Shown: positions 9,253 to 17,215 of the stretch, piece after piece
How the letters are laid out: every line of letters starts with the position of its first letter
Position numbering within the stretch: the first letter of the stretch is position 1
From: an uncultured Bacilli bacterium
GTDB taxonomy: Bacteria > Bacillota_I > Bacilli_A > RF39 > UBA660
DNA length: 47,111 bases
Reading direction: 5' to 3'
NCBI GenBank assembly: GCA_944358355.1
Contig: CALVQY010000006.1
Coordinates: 1 to 47,111, forward strand
The notes under the pieces: model-generated
Seen by the model: only the letters and a program-made list of their open reading frames with translations
Databases searched by the model: none
Told to the model about the DNA's origin: nothing
Position numbers and translations under genes: made by a program

Positions 9253-10731
9253 TTAAGAGTAATTACAAGTCCGTTTATATTTAAGTATCTTCTCTTTCGC
9301 TCTTGTTGTCTTAGCAGAATCTAACCAATAATCCTCTGGTCTTCCTCCCATTATAAAAGAGACTCTATCGTTATTTTTTAACTGATAATCAAGTGGCACC
9401 TCTATTCCATTAACAATAACTCTACCTAAATTATAACCTGTATTATCTCCTTCTAAAAAGGCTAAATCAATAGGAGTAGAACCTAAAGGGAGTTCAATAG
9501 TCTTATTATTTTTAGTCCTAACATAAACATTTTCTTTAGCAAACAATTCTTTTTTAACTTTTTCTACATATAAATCATTTCTCTCTACATATTCACTAAG
9601 AAAATTAAGATCTTTACAAAACTGTAAACTATTTCTTATTTCCTCTTGTACTTCATTAAATGGCTTCTTTTGTGAATATATATAATAAGGAAATCCATAA
9701 GTATCAATCATATCCATATAATTAGTTCTAATCTGTGCTTGTACCAAACAATTATTAACAGAAAAAACAGTATGTAGTGACTGATATAAATTTGTTTTAG
9801 GTAATGCTATAAAATCTTTAATTCTTGATGAATCAATAAGACCATACTCTCTATGAATAATCCCTAATGCTTTATAACAATCTAAATAATCATCAGTAAT
9901 AATTTTAATTGCAAATAAATCATGTATTGAATCTATTGGTACATTATTAGCATCTTGACTGTTATATTGTCTTTGCCTTTTATTTAAATTAAGTAATTTC
10001 TTATATGTACTATAGACTTCTTTAACTCGTAAAGTAACTTTACCATTAATACCATTATTTCTTAAAATATCATCTATCTTAACAGTTAAATCTTTTAAAA
10101 TATCATTATTTACATTTTTATAGTCTGTAATTTTTCTTTGAACATCATTATATTCTAAAGGATTTAGTACTTCAAAAGATAAATCTTCTAATCTCTTTTT
10201 TATCTCATAAAGCCCCATACGATATGCTAAAGGAACATATAAATCTATTGTCTCAAGAGCATTTTCTTTTTGTTTAAATTCACTCTTAAACCCTATGGTC
10301 TCCATATTATGAAGTCTATCTGCACACTTAATAAAAACATCTCTAATATCATCATTAACAGCCCTTAATATTTTAGCCGTATTAGCTTCCACTTTTTCAC
10401 TCTTACTAGAAAAGTTCATTCCTTTCAATTTACTAACACCATCAACAAGCTTTGCAACTGACTTACCAAACTGCAACTCTATCTCTCCTAAAGTAATATT
10501 AGTATCTTCAATAGTATCATGTAAAAGACCTGCTACTATTGTCTCAGTATCGTTATAAGTAGAAGCAAGAATATAAGCAACATGCAAAGGATGAGTAATA
10601 TAAGGCTCTCCACTTTGTCTAGACTGTCCTTCATGAAGTTTAGAAGCAAGATTATATGCTTTTATAATGACTTCTTCTCCTCCTATATTATTTTCTTTTA
10701 CTTTATCAAGTACATCATTAATAGTTATCAT
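9253..10731 (-). CDS. rel: RelA/SpoT-type protein, short, hydrolase motifs intact
   Basis: 492 residues starting at ATG 10729-10731 (GGAGG six bases upstream). The HD hydrolase domain keeps R38, H47, the HDxxED at 71-76, and D138/N142 in KCADRLHNM. The synthetase domain (about 235-350) keeps D271 and RIKDFIALPK, but the motif normally ExQIRT reads QAQIRT, giving Gln331 in place of the catalytic Glu; NGYQSLHT is TNLYQSLHT, and about 12 residues are inserted near 253-265. A TGS domain (about 415-475) ends the protein. The helical, zinc-finger and ACT domains of normal Rel proteins (about 730 residues) are missing. It probably hydrolyses (p)ppGpp; synthesis is doubtful. Transcription comes through a leader with a terminator. 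Confidence 0.88.
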   Translation of the reverse strand: MITINDVLDKVKENNIGGEEVIIKAYNLASKLHEGQSRQSGEPYITHPLHVAYILASTYNDTETIVAGLLHDTIEDTNITLGEIELQFGKSVAKLVDGVSKLKGMNFSSKSEKVEANTAKILRAVNDDIRDVFIKCADRLHNMETIGFKSEFKQKENALETIDLYVPLAYRMGLYEIKKRLEDLSFEVLNPLEYNDVQRKITDYKNVNNDILKDLTVKIDDILRNNGINGKVTLRVKEVYSTYKKLLNLNKRQRQYNSQDANNVPIDSIHDLFAIKIITDDYLDCYKALGIIHREYGLIDSSRIKDFIALPKTNLYQSLHTVFSVNNCLVQAQIRTNYMDMIDTYGFPYYIYSQKKPFNEVQEEIRNSLQFCKDLNFLSEYVERNDLYVEKVKKELFAKENVYVRTKNNKTIELPLGSTPIDLAFLEGDNTGYNLGRVIVNGIEVPLDYQLKNNDRVSFIMGGRPEDYWLDSAKTTRAKEKILKYKRTCNYS

Positions 10732-10748
10732 ATTACACCTCCATATAT

Positions 10749-10778
10749 ACAAAAAACAGCTTTCCAAACCAAAAAGCT
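10749..10778 (-). terminator. Intrinsic terminator in front of rel
   Basis: Minus-strand stem AGCTTT/AAAGCT (10773-10778 with 10758-10763), a 9-base loop, then GTTTTTTG. It could end the sigma-factor mRNA, but it lies inside the rel leader just upstream of the rel ribosome binding site, so it probably acts as an attenuator. Confidence 0.65.
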
Positions 10779-10781
10779 ATT

Positions 10782-10808
10782 TTATATTAAATATCTACAA
10801 CACTTCAT
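10782..10808 (-). CDS. Possible 8-residue leader peptide MKCCRYLI
   Basis: ATG at 10806-10808 with an AAGG-containing site about 10 bases upstream, reading MKCCRYLI then TAA four bases before the terminator stem. Tiny ORFs placed between promoter and attenuator often work as translated sensors. Chance occurrence cannot be excluded in such a short frame. Confidence 0.25.
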   Translation of the reverse strand: MKCCRYLI

Positions 10809-10836
10809 AACATCACTGCCTTTTAATTTTCTTAAA

Positions 10837-10865
10837 ATAATATCAATTAAAAATATAATTGTCAA
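10837..10865 (-). promoter_or_regulatory. rel promoter overlapping the end of the sigma-factor gene
   Basis: Minus-strand TTGACA (10860-10865, consensus) and TATTAT (10837-10842) with 17 bases between. The -35 box lies within the last codons of the sigma-factor gene. Confidence 0.65.
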
Positions 10866-11427
10866 TACCATTTAAGTATTTTCTCGCTTTATTCATAACT
10901 CTATTAATTCGTGTAGAATTAACTTCTAAAAGTTGTGATATTTCCCTATATTTAAAATTATTTAATCTAAGTTGTAATATTGCACTATCAATAAAATCTA
11001 TATTTACCAAATAATCTTTTAAACTATCAGAAAACCAAAGTGTATTAATATCATCATAAGGATCAATTTGACTAACATCATTTATCTCATAATCTAAATC
11101 TTCAAAATGTAATACAGGTCTATTTTTCAAAGCAAATAAACTACGTAACATAATGACATAGCAAGAATTAAGACAAGATAAAAGATAAGAATAAAACAAA
11201 TAACCTTTATCTTGGTCATAATTTTTTAAAGCTCTATCAAAAGCTAAGAATCCCTCATTTACAAAATCATCAAAAGAAACATCAGTATAATTTTTATAAC
11301 TAATGTACTTATAATATTTACTAGCTACAGTATAAATAAGAGGTTTATATTTATTAAGCATAATATCATAAGCTACTTCATCATTATCATAAATTAAGTC
11401 TAACAATTCATAATCATTATAGTTCAT
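10843..11427 (-). CDS. sigH: Sigma-70 family RNA polymerase sigma factor, SigH-like
   Basis: 194 residues. Region 2 is visible in MLNKYKPLIYTVASKYY, DDFVNEGFLAFDRALKNYD and FYSYLLSCLNSC; region 4 is LRLNNFKYREISQLLEVNSTRINRVMNKARKYL, a helix-turn-helix. The rlmB-sigH order is conserved in Bacillus and Clostridia, where SigH turns on early sporulation genes. Divergence is high, so the SigH name rests partly on context. The gene lies 5 bases after rlmB, with a weak AGG site. Confidence 0.75.
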   Translation of the reverse strand: MNYNDYELLDLIYDNDEVAYDIMLNKYKPLIYTVASKYYKYISYKNYTDVSFDDFVNEGFLAFDRALKNYDQDKGYLFYSYLLSCLNSCYVIMLRSLFALKNRPVLHFEDLDYEINDVSQIDPYDDINTLWFSDSLKDYLVNIDFIDSAILQLRLNNFKYREISQLLEVNSTRINRVMNKARKYLNGIDNYIFN

Positions 11428-11432
11428 AAATC

Positions 11433-12137
11433 CTACTTTCTACTTCGGACTACTTCATATATTAAAATACCGGCTGCAACAGATGCATTTAGACTATCTA
11501 TTTTAGAACTTATAGGAATAGTAACTAAAAAGTCACAATTTTCTTTAACTAATTTACTAATACCTTTCTCTTCATTTCCGATAACAAGACACACTTTTCC
11601 ATTATAATCTACTTCTATATAATCTTCTCCATTCATAATGGTACCATATATCCAAAAACCATTATCTTTAAGAGTTTTAATAGTATTATTAAGATTAGTA
11701 ACTGAGATGATATCAATATCAAATACAGCCCCAACACTAGTTTTAACAACTGTTGAATTCACCTCTACTTGTCTATCGTTAGGAATAATAATAGCATCAA
11801 AATTAGCAGCAACAGCAGTCCTAATAATAGCACCAAAGTTATGAGGATCAAGAATATGATCTAGAATTATAACAGAAGCATTTTCTTTATTTAAAATTTT
11901 ATTAAGTGAAGTATATTTGTAGTCCTCCATATCAAGAATTATACCTTGATGAACTCCTTTTGCCAAATTATCAAGTTCTCGATTTTGCTTAATTTTTACT
12001 TTAGATTTTAAATTTTCCGAAAATAAATACTTATTTTTTTGAAAAAAGACCTCATCAACATATATAGATTTTACATTTTTAACTAAATTTTCATCTTTTA
12101 AAATTCTTTCCGCTACATTTTTACCATATACTAACAT
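11433..12137 (-). CDS. rlmB: 23S rRNA 2'-O-ribose methyltransferase, RlmB/SpoU family
   Basis: 234 residues. An N-terminal substrate-binding domain (MLVYGKNVAERIL) is followed by a SPOUT domain with the three trefoil-knot motifs: DPHNFGAIIRTA, LVIGNEEKGIS and SLNASVAAGILIYE. The enzyme modifies the 23S rRNA peptidyl-transferase region (G2251 in E. coli numbering) using S-adenosylmethionine. It starts 2 bases after mrnC with a GGAGG site inside that gene. The mrnC-rlmB-sigH order is as in Bacillus. Confidence 0.92.
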   Translation of the reverse strand: MLVYGKNVAERILKDENLVKNVKSIYVDEVFFQKNKYLFSENLKSKVKIKQNRELDNLAKGVHQGIILDMEDYKYTSLNKILNKENASVIILDHILDPHNFGAIIRTAVAANFDAIIIPNDRQVEVNSTVVKTSVGAVFDIDIISVTNLNNTIKTLKDNGFWIYGTIMNGEDYIEVDYNGKVCLVIGNEEKGISKLVKENCDFLVTIPISSKIDSLNASVAAGILIYEVVRSRK

Positions 12138-12139
12138 AA

Positions 12140-12514
12140 CTATTCCTCCGTAATATATTTCATAATCTCAACAATTCTTATTTCTTTACCCTCAAGCCTT
12201 AAATATCCAATCAAAGCTTCAAGAGCCGTCGCTTTTTTATATTCTATCACACTACATCCTTTGGGATTGGGATGACTCTTAGCATTTCTAGCACGTTTAA
12301 TAACACTAATTTCATCCTCATTAAAGAAATCACTGTTTAGCATTTTATCTAGAAAATAAGCTTGTCTTTTTGCGCTAACATAATTAATAGACTCTTTTTG
12401 TAAATCATTAACTTTATTTATATTTTTCTCTATTAAATACATTCTAATATACTCTTCATAAACTGCATCACCTAAATAAGCAAGAACTAATGAATTAACA
12501 CATCTAATATCCAT
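12140..12514 (-). CDS. mrnC: Mini-ribonuclease III
   Basis: 124 residues, an RNase III catalytic domain without the double-stranded-RNA-binding domain, the hallmark of Mini-III, which matures 23S rRNA ends. YLGDAVYEEYIRMYL holds the catalytic Asp and ATALEALIGYL the second acidic motif; NAKSHPNPKGCSVIEYKKATALEA is the conserved C-terminal block (positions about 78-102). In Bacillus mrnC follows cysS directly; here yugP and an insertion sequence separate them, so its transcription must start within or just before the element. Confidence 0.93.
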   Translation of the reverse strand: MDIRCVNSLVLAYLGDAVYEEYIRMYLIEKNINKVNDLQKESINYVSAKRQAYFLDKMLNSDFFNEDEISVIKRARNAKSHPNPKGCSVIEYKKATALEALIGYLRLEGKEIRIVEIMKYITEE

Positions 12515-12598
12515 AAAACACCTTGTATAATATAATCAGTTCTTATTTAAAGGAACTGAATGTATTATATCCTTTCTTTTATATTTTTAAGTTTTTGA

Positions 12599-12795
12599 TA
12601 TAATATGTTCCGACACTGTGGACTTTTCTGTCACACCTTATAGCATAGACTATTCTATTAGAGACTAAAGCCACGGTTTTATTTTTAATTGGTTATAAGT
12701 TGGATAAGGCTTAGACTTTTTATCTCCAACAAGGTTACAAGAAATAGAACTATGTGGAACACAGTTGTCAAAAAATCATTTTAGATTGGAGTTGA
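12599..12795 (+). ncRNA. Candidate bridge RNA in the left end of the IS110 element
   Basis: IS110 elements encode a structured bridge RNA in a non-coding end that selects target and donor DNA. This left end begins with a TATAAT box and has stem-loops with wide loops: GTTGGATAA (about 12705-12713) against TTATCTCCAAC with a 13-base loop, and AACTATGTG against CACAGTT around 12750-12768, just before the transposase. This fits the two-loop design, but boundaries and guide bases are not determined. The right end (13979-14250) is an alternative location, as in the IS1111 subgroup. Confidence 0.4.
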
Positions 12796-12799
12796 TTTT

Positions 12800-13975
12800 A
12801 TGTATTATATTGGTTTTGATATAGCCAAAGAAAATCATTATGCATCTATTGCAAATTCAAATGGTGAAATAATCGAAGAAGCATTTTTGGTTAAAAATTC
12901 TATTAATGGTTTTAACTTCTTTATGGACAAAGTAAAAGCCAAACATATTAATATTTCAGACTGCTTAGTAGGTATGGAATCAACAGGCCATTATGGAGAA
13001 AATTTAATTCAATTTCTTCATAATAATGGTTTTAATATTGGTATCATTAATCCCATTCAAACTGATGCTTTGAGAAATAGTAATATTAGAAAGACAAAGA
13101 CCGATAAAATTGATACTTATTTAATTATTCAATCGCTAATGTTAAAACATTATACTCCATTTGTTGCCAAAGATATAAAAATTTTGGAACTTAGAAGTTT
13201 ATGTAGACATAGAGATGATGTTCTTAAATATCGTACTAAATTAAAAGTCCGTTTGGTTGGTTTCGTTGATCAACTTTTTCCAGAATTAAATTTAATTTTT
13301 AATTCTATTCATTTAAAAAGTTGTTATGCTTTACTTTCTAAATATCCTAGTCCAAAAGACATCGCTTCTACACGTGTTAATGCACTTTCTAGCCTTTTAT
13401 CTAAAGCTTCTAAAGGTCACTTTTCTTTAGAAAAAGCTCAAAAATTAAAAGAACTAGCGAAATCTTCTATTGGTGTCAACAACTCCTCACTTTCAATTCA
13501 AATCAAACATTCTCTAAAACAAATTGAATTACTTGATAGTCAAATTAAGGAAATTGATTTAAAAATCAAAGAAATAATGGATGAGTTAAACTCTGTCATT
13601 TTAACTATTCCAGGTATTTCCTATACCTTAGGTGCTATCATTTTAAGCGAGATTGGCAACATAGACAAATTTGCTAGTCCTACTAAATTACTTGCATTTG
13701 AAGGTTTAGATCCTTCTGTAAAACAATCTGGTAATTTTAATGCAACTATCATTAAAATGTCCAAACGTGGTTCTAAACTTCTTCGTTATGCAATGCTTAA
13801 AGCTTCTGGAATAATAATTTGGAATTCAGAAACTTACAATGCTTATTATAACAGAAAACTCTCTCAAGGTAAATCTCATAATAATGCTGTCTGTCACGTT
13901 GCTCATAAACTTACTAGAGTAATATTTCATATGCTTAAAGAAAATGTTGAATTCAAAGAACAATTAGAAAATTAA
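12800..13975 (+). CDS. IS110-family transposase (DEDD/RuvC-like recombinase)
   Basis: 391 residues, full length. The N-terminal RuvC-like domain shows D7 (IGFDIAKENH), E60 (VGMESTGHYG) and D102/D105 (TKTDKIDTYLI), the DEDD set of the family. The C-terminal Tnp domain has IPGISYTLGAIILSEIG and the catalytic Ser310 in DPSVKQSGN. IS110 enzymes act with a bridge RNA and leave no long target duplications. The frame is intact with a GGAG site 8 bases before the ATG, so the element may be active. Confidence 0.95.
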   Translation: MYYIGFDIAKENHYASIANSNGEIIEEAFLVKNSINGFNFFMDKVKAKHINISDCLVGMESTGHYGENLIQFLHNNGFNIGIINPIQTDALRNSNIRKTKTDKIDTYLIIQSLMLKHYTPFVAKDIKILELRSLCRHRDDVLKYRTKLKVRLVGFVDQLFPELNLIFNSIHLKSCYALLSKYPSPKDIASTRVNALSSLLSKASKGHFSLEKAQKLKELAKSSIGVNNSSLSIQIKHSLKQIELLDSQIKEIDLKIKEIMDELNSVILTIPGISYTLGAIILSEIGNIDKFASPTKLLAFEGLDPSVKQSGNFNATIIKMSKRGSKLLRYAMLKASGIIIWNSETYNAYYNRKLSQGKSHNNAVCHVAHKLTRVIFHMLKENVEFKEQLEN

Positions 13976-14254
13976 TTTTATGCCGAGAAAACTTTTTATA
14001 AGCAAAGAAATATTTTTTACCTTAATGGAGTTTAATGATTATTGTTTTCATTTTTTGAAAATAATAATTACTTAAACGACTATAATTATTAAAAATATTT
14101 CTGCTTGTCAAAAGGAAATTGGAATAAATTTAATTTTCGTAATATGACCGATTTTTTTAAAAAATTATCGACGTTCGGTCTTTTCGTCGTGCCAACTTTT
14201 ACTATTTCATATATATTTCAAAAATGTTCAATTTTCTATTGACACATTATAGTT
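13976..14254 (+). other. Non-coding right end of the IS110 element
   Basis: No ORF is supported here. It contains a 12-bp hairpin (about 14037-14068, ATTATTGTTTTC against GAAAATAATAAT) and a second one closed by GACCGA (14146-14151) and TCGGTC (14175-14180) followed by TTTT, a likely transcription stop for the transposase. TTGACA at 14239-14244 is a lone -35 box that would serve a joined left end. Confidence 0.45.
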
Positions 14255-14268
14255 GGTCTCTATCTAAA

Positions 14269-14289
14269 GAAAAAAGACTTATTAAGTCT
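14269..14289 (-). terminator. Terminator of the cysS-yugP unit
   Basis: On the minus strand AGACTT-AAT-AAGTCT (14275-14289) is followed by TTTTTTCTTT. The hairpin overlaps the yugP stop codon. It marks the flank beyond which the insertion sequence must end. Confidence 0.55.
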
Positions 14290-14977
14290 AATCTCTATCA
14301 TTACCCATAACAACTAAAATAAGTCTAAGTAAATCAAGTAATGTTGATATCAAAGAAGCCACATAAGTCATCGCTGCTGCCATTAACATAGAACTAGCCA
14401 TAGACTTCTCACTTGCCTCAACTACTTTTAATTTACTAAGAAACATTTTACCTCTTTTAGAAGCATTAAACTCAACAGGTAAAGTAATAAGTTGAAATAA
14501 AAGGATTGCCACTAACAAGAATATACCAACCCAAGCAAGGTTCATCGCTCCAAAGATAAGTCCAATTAAAACTGCTAAATAACCAAACTTAGTACTAAAA
14601 TTAACAATAGGAACTAAGAAAGATCTAAATTTCAAAAAGAAATATCCCTCTTTATCTTGAACAGCGTGTCCACATTCATGAGCAGCCACACTAACACTAG
14701 CAATAGAGTCTCCATTGTAGATATCAGTTGAAAGCCTAACTACTTTCGCCCTAGGATCATAATGATCAGTCAAATACCCTTTAGTCTCTACAACATAAAC
14801 ATTCTCAAGTCCATTACTTTTTAATATTTCACGAGCAACTTCTGCACCTGTCATTCCACTTTTAACTTTAACTTTCTTATATTTACTGTATCTTGTTCTT
14901 AAATAGATATCAGCTAGTAATGTTATAATAAAAGCAATTATAACAAGTCCATATCCAAAATACATATAATAAAACAT
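14288..14977 (-). CDS. YugP-type neutral zinc metallopeptidase (membrane)
   Basis: 229 residues of the Zn_peptidase_2 (PF04298) family. An N-terminal membrane helix (YGLVIIAFIITLLADIYL) and three more around residues 120-135, 143-165 and 205-225 flank the zinc site AAHECGHAVQ (residues about 98-107). The TGAEVAREIL and LTDHYDPRAKVVRLS segments are typical. Substrates are unknown; the family is usually listed with quality-control proteases. It sits 10 bases after cysS, an unusual place, since Bacillus has mrnC there. Confidence 0.85.
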   Translation of the reverse strand: MFYYMYFGYGLVIIAFIITLLADIYLRTRYSKYKKVKVKSGMTGAEVAREILKSNGLENVYVVETKGYLTDHYDPRAKVVRLSTDIYNGDSIASVSVAAHECGHAVQDKEGYFFLKFRSFLVPIVNFSTKFGYLAVLIGLIFGAMNLAWVGIFLLVAILLFQLITLPVEFNASKRGKMFLSKLKVVEASEKSMASSMLMAAAMTYVASLISTLLDLLRLILVVMGNDRD

Positions 14978-14987
14978 TTAAAACCTC

Positions 14988-16370
14988 CTATATTTTCTCT
15001 AAAACGGTACCATTTCTACCATCTATTAGTCTAAACCCAATGCTCTCTAAATAGTCACGAATCCTATCCGCTTCAGCATAATCTTTATTCGCTTTCGCTT
15101 CATTTCTTTTTTCTATTAAACTTTTTATCTCATCATCAATATCTATTATATCATCTTTTAACAAATCTAAACTTAAAACTTTATCAAATTCCATAATTAA
15201 ATGTTTTTTAGTCTTATCACTAGTATCAAGTTTTAATACTTCATAAAGAACTGTTAAAGCCATCGCTGTGTTCATATCATCAGATAAAGCTTCTTTAAAC
15301 TTATCTAAATAAGTATTAACTATCGTCTCATCAAGTTCTCCTTCATCTTTAAGTAAAGATACCCTATTCTTAAGTTTCTTATAAGCATTCTCTGCTTGTC
15401 CTAAAGCTTCATAAGTAAAAAGTAATGGTTTACGATAATGAGACTCTAAACACATATAACGATAACTTAAAGGATTAAAGCCAGCATCTTCTAAAGTACT
15501 AACAGTAAGTATATCCCCTTTAGATTTACTCATCTTCCCGCTTTTATCGTTTAAGTGTTCTCCATGTACCCAATAATTACACCATTTATGCCCTAAATAA
15601 GCTTCACTTTGGGCAATTTCATTAGTATGATGAGGAAAGATATTATCAACTCCTCCACAGTGAATATCAAGATATTCCCCAAGATTTTTAATAGCAATAC
15701 AAGAACACTCTATATGCCATCCAGGATAACCTACTCCAAAAGGACTATCCCATTTTAACTCTTGTGAATCAAACTTAGACTTAGTAAACCATAAAACAAA
15801 GTCCGCTTGATTTTTCTTATTACTATCAAACTCTACACCTTCACGTGCCCCCACTACCATATCATCTACTTTATGATTAGTTAGAATATAGTAATCACTA
15901 AGTTTAGAAGTATCAAAATAAACATTGCCACCAGCTTTATAAGCATAATCTTCATCAAGTAACTTCTCTATCATCTTTATATAAGAATCTATATTACTAG
16001 TAGCAGGGCTTACAATACTAGGCCATTTAATATTAAGTTTCTCTGTATCTTTTTTAAACTCATCAGTGTAAAACTTAGCGATATCTAGTACAGATTTATG
16101 TTCTCTCTTAGCACTTTTAAGCATTTTATCTTCACCACTATCAGAATCACTTGACAAATGTCCAACATCAGTAATATTCATACAACGTTTAACATTATAA
16201 CCTAACATATTTAAAGTTTTCTCTAACACGTCTTCCATTATATAAGTCCTTAAATTACCTATATGAGCATAATGATAAACAGTAGGTCCACAAGTATATA
16301 TCTTAACTTCGTTTTTATCTATTGGTACAAACTCTTCTACACTTCTTGTAAGAGTATTATATAACTTCAT
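14988..16370 (-). CDS. cysS: Cysteinyl-tRNA synthetase
   Basis: 460 residues. The class I signature is YAHIGNLRTYI (HIGH variant) with TCGPTVY, and KMSKSKGD follows around residue 268. Zinc ligands are Cys near residue 28, Cys in HIECSC and the His/Glu of HHTNEIAQSEA. The enzyme charges tRNA-Cys. No T-box is seen in the short upstream region, which carries a plain TATAAT. The cysE gene that precedes cysS in Bacillus is not present. Confidence 0.97.
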   Translation of the reverse strand: MKLYNTLTRSVEEFVPIDKNEVKIYTCGPTVYHYAHIGNLRTYIMEDVLEKTLNMLGYNVKRCMNITDVGHLSSDSDSGEDKMLKSAKREHKSVLDIAKFYTDEFKKDTEKLNIKWPSIVSPATSNIDSYIKMIEKLLDEDYAYKAGGNVYFDTSKLSDYYILTNHKVDDMVVGAREGVEFDSNKKNQADFVLWFTKSKFDSQELKWDSPFGVGYPGWHIECSCIAIKNLGEYLDIHCGGVDNIFPHHTNEIAQSEAYLGHKWCNYWVHGEHLNDKSGKMSKSKGDILTVSTLEDAGFNPLSYRYMCLESHYRKPLLFTYEALGQAENAYKKLKNRVSLLKDEGELDETIVNTYLDKFKEALSDDMNTAMALTVLYEVLKLDTSDKTKKHLIMEFDKVLSLDLLKDDIIDIDDEIKSLIEKRNEAKANKDYAEADRIRDYLESIGFRLIDGRNGTVLEKI

Positions 16371-16416
16371 AACATCGCCTCTTTCTAATTGTCTATATTA
16401 TATCATTAAACTATCT

Positions 16417-16449
16417 AAAAGAAAATAAGAGACTAATTAATAATCTCTT
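16417..16449 (-). terminator. Terminator after the 16472 gene
   Basis: Minus-strand AAGAGATTA (41-49 of the 16400s) pairs with TAGTCTCTT (16427-16435) with one T-G pair and a 5-base loop, followed by ATTTTCTTTT. Confidence 0.65.
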
Positions 16450-16471
16450 ACTATATTATATGATTATCTTC

Positions 16472-17185
16472 TTATTTTCTTTTCTTCTTTTGTAAAACAT
16501 ACATATCACTTTCCTCTATAATATCAAAATTACAACTAGTAGTTAAGCTTCGATTCATTACTACATCAACATTCTTATCACAATTACTATCATCTATTAA
16601 ATTTCTATGATAACTAGAAAATACACTTTTAGTCACCGTAGCTCCTAACATTCTATTAACATCACGTTCAGTTAAAATACCATTTTCTTTTTTAAAATAA
16701 ATTTCATCTGTTTCTGCATAATAATTCAAAACAATTGGTTTTTTCATCTTTAAAATATTTTCTAAACAAATATTAATACTTCCAGAATGAATATTTATTT
16801 TAACTACTTGATTTCTAAAAGCTAAATCGGTACCCATAGTAGATAACTCAATATTACTACAAAATTCATCATCTAAAATATCTCTTGCCACCTCATTAAA
16901 TTTATCACTATTAATAATCTCTAAAACTTTATCAGAAATAAAAACACCATTTTTCTTTTCTACATAAGATCCAAACAAAGCACTTAATTCTATTATATTA
17001 TGACTTATATAATTTTGTTTATAATCATAATTAATTTTTCCATTATTAAGTGAAAAATGCAAATTATCATATTTACTATCAAGTCTTGCATATTTACCTA
17101 ATTCTTGTAACTTATTCTCTATTCTTTGAAATTCACTTTGTAATCCTAAAACAACATTACTTATTTCATAAAAACTAGAATTCAT
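16472..17185 (-). CDS. Protein of unknown function (237 residues)
   Basis: Not recognised. The first 35 residues (SNVVLGLQSEFQRIENKLQEL) look like a coiled coil; the middle alternates short strands and loops (NQVVKINIHSGSINICLENILKMKKPIVLNY covers about 128-158), and the tail ends in KKKRK. No signal peptide or membrane segment. It lies 31 bases after the cupin gene and has its own terminator, so the two may share a transcript. Acidic residues dominate, suggesting a cytoplasmic protein. Confidence 0.6.
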   Translation of the reverse strand: MNSSFYEISNVVLGLQSEFQRIENKLQELGKYARLDSKYDNLHFSLNNGKINYDYKQNYISHNIIELSALFGSYVEKKNGVFISDKVLEIINSDKFNEVARDILDDEFCSNIELSTMGTDLAFRNQVVKINIHSGSINICLENILKMKKPIVLNYYAETDEIYFKKENGILTERDVNRMLGATVTKSVFSSYHRNLIDDSNCDKNVDVVMNRSLTTSCNFDIIEESDMYVLQKKKRK

Positions 17186-17215
17186 TTTTTACCTCCCTAA
17201 ATATAATTTTATATG

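Larger units (their letters stand above)
10732..10830 (-). promoter_or_regulatory. Attenuator-like leader of rel
   Basis: The promoter at 10837-10865 should start RNA near 10830. The leader then holds a tiny ORF (10782-10808), an intrinsic terminator (10749-10778) and, only 18 bases after the terminator's U-run, the rel start codon. No promoter fits between terminator and rel, so rel can be made only by read-through. An AAAAGGC segment (about 10817-10823, the site of the tiny ORF) can pair with GCTTTTT in the terminator's 5' arm with one G-U pair, a possible antiterminator. The controlling signal is unknown. Confidence 0.5.
12590..14254 (+). mobile_element. IS110-family insertion sequence (ends approximate)
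   Basis: The only large plus-strand gene in the window, an IS110 transposase, has about 200 bases of non-coding sequence before it and about 280 after it. The ends must lie between the mrnC start (12514) and the yugP terminator (14269). A TTGACA at 14239-14244 near the right end and a TATAAT at 12599-12604 near the left end would form one promoter when the ends join in a circle. AGTT occurs at both suggested edges (12590-12593 and 14251-14254), a candidate core, although IS110 ends cannot be fixed without an empty site. It interrupts the ancestral cysS-mrnC-rlmB order. Confidence 0.6.

Noticed and set aside
12537-12558. CAGTTC/GAACTG inverted repeat before mrnC as a terminator
   Set aside because: Six-base stem without a T-run on either strand; could be an operator, but nothing supports this.
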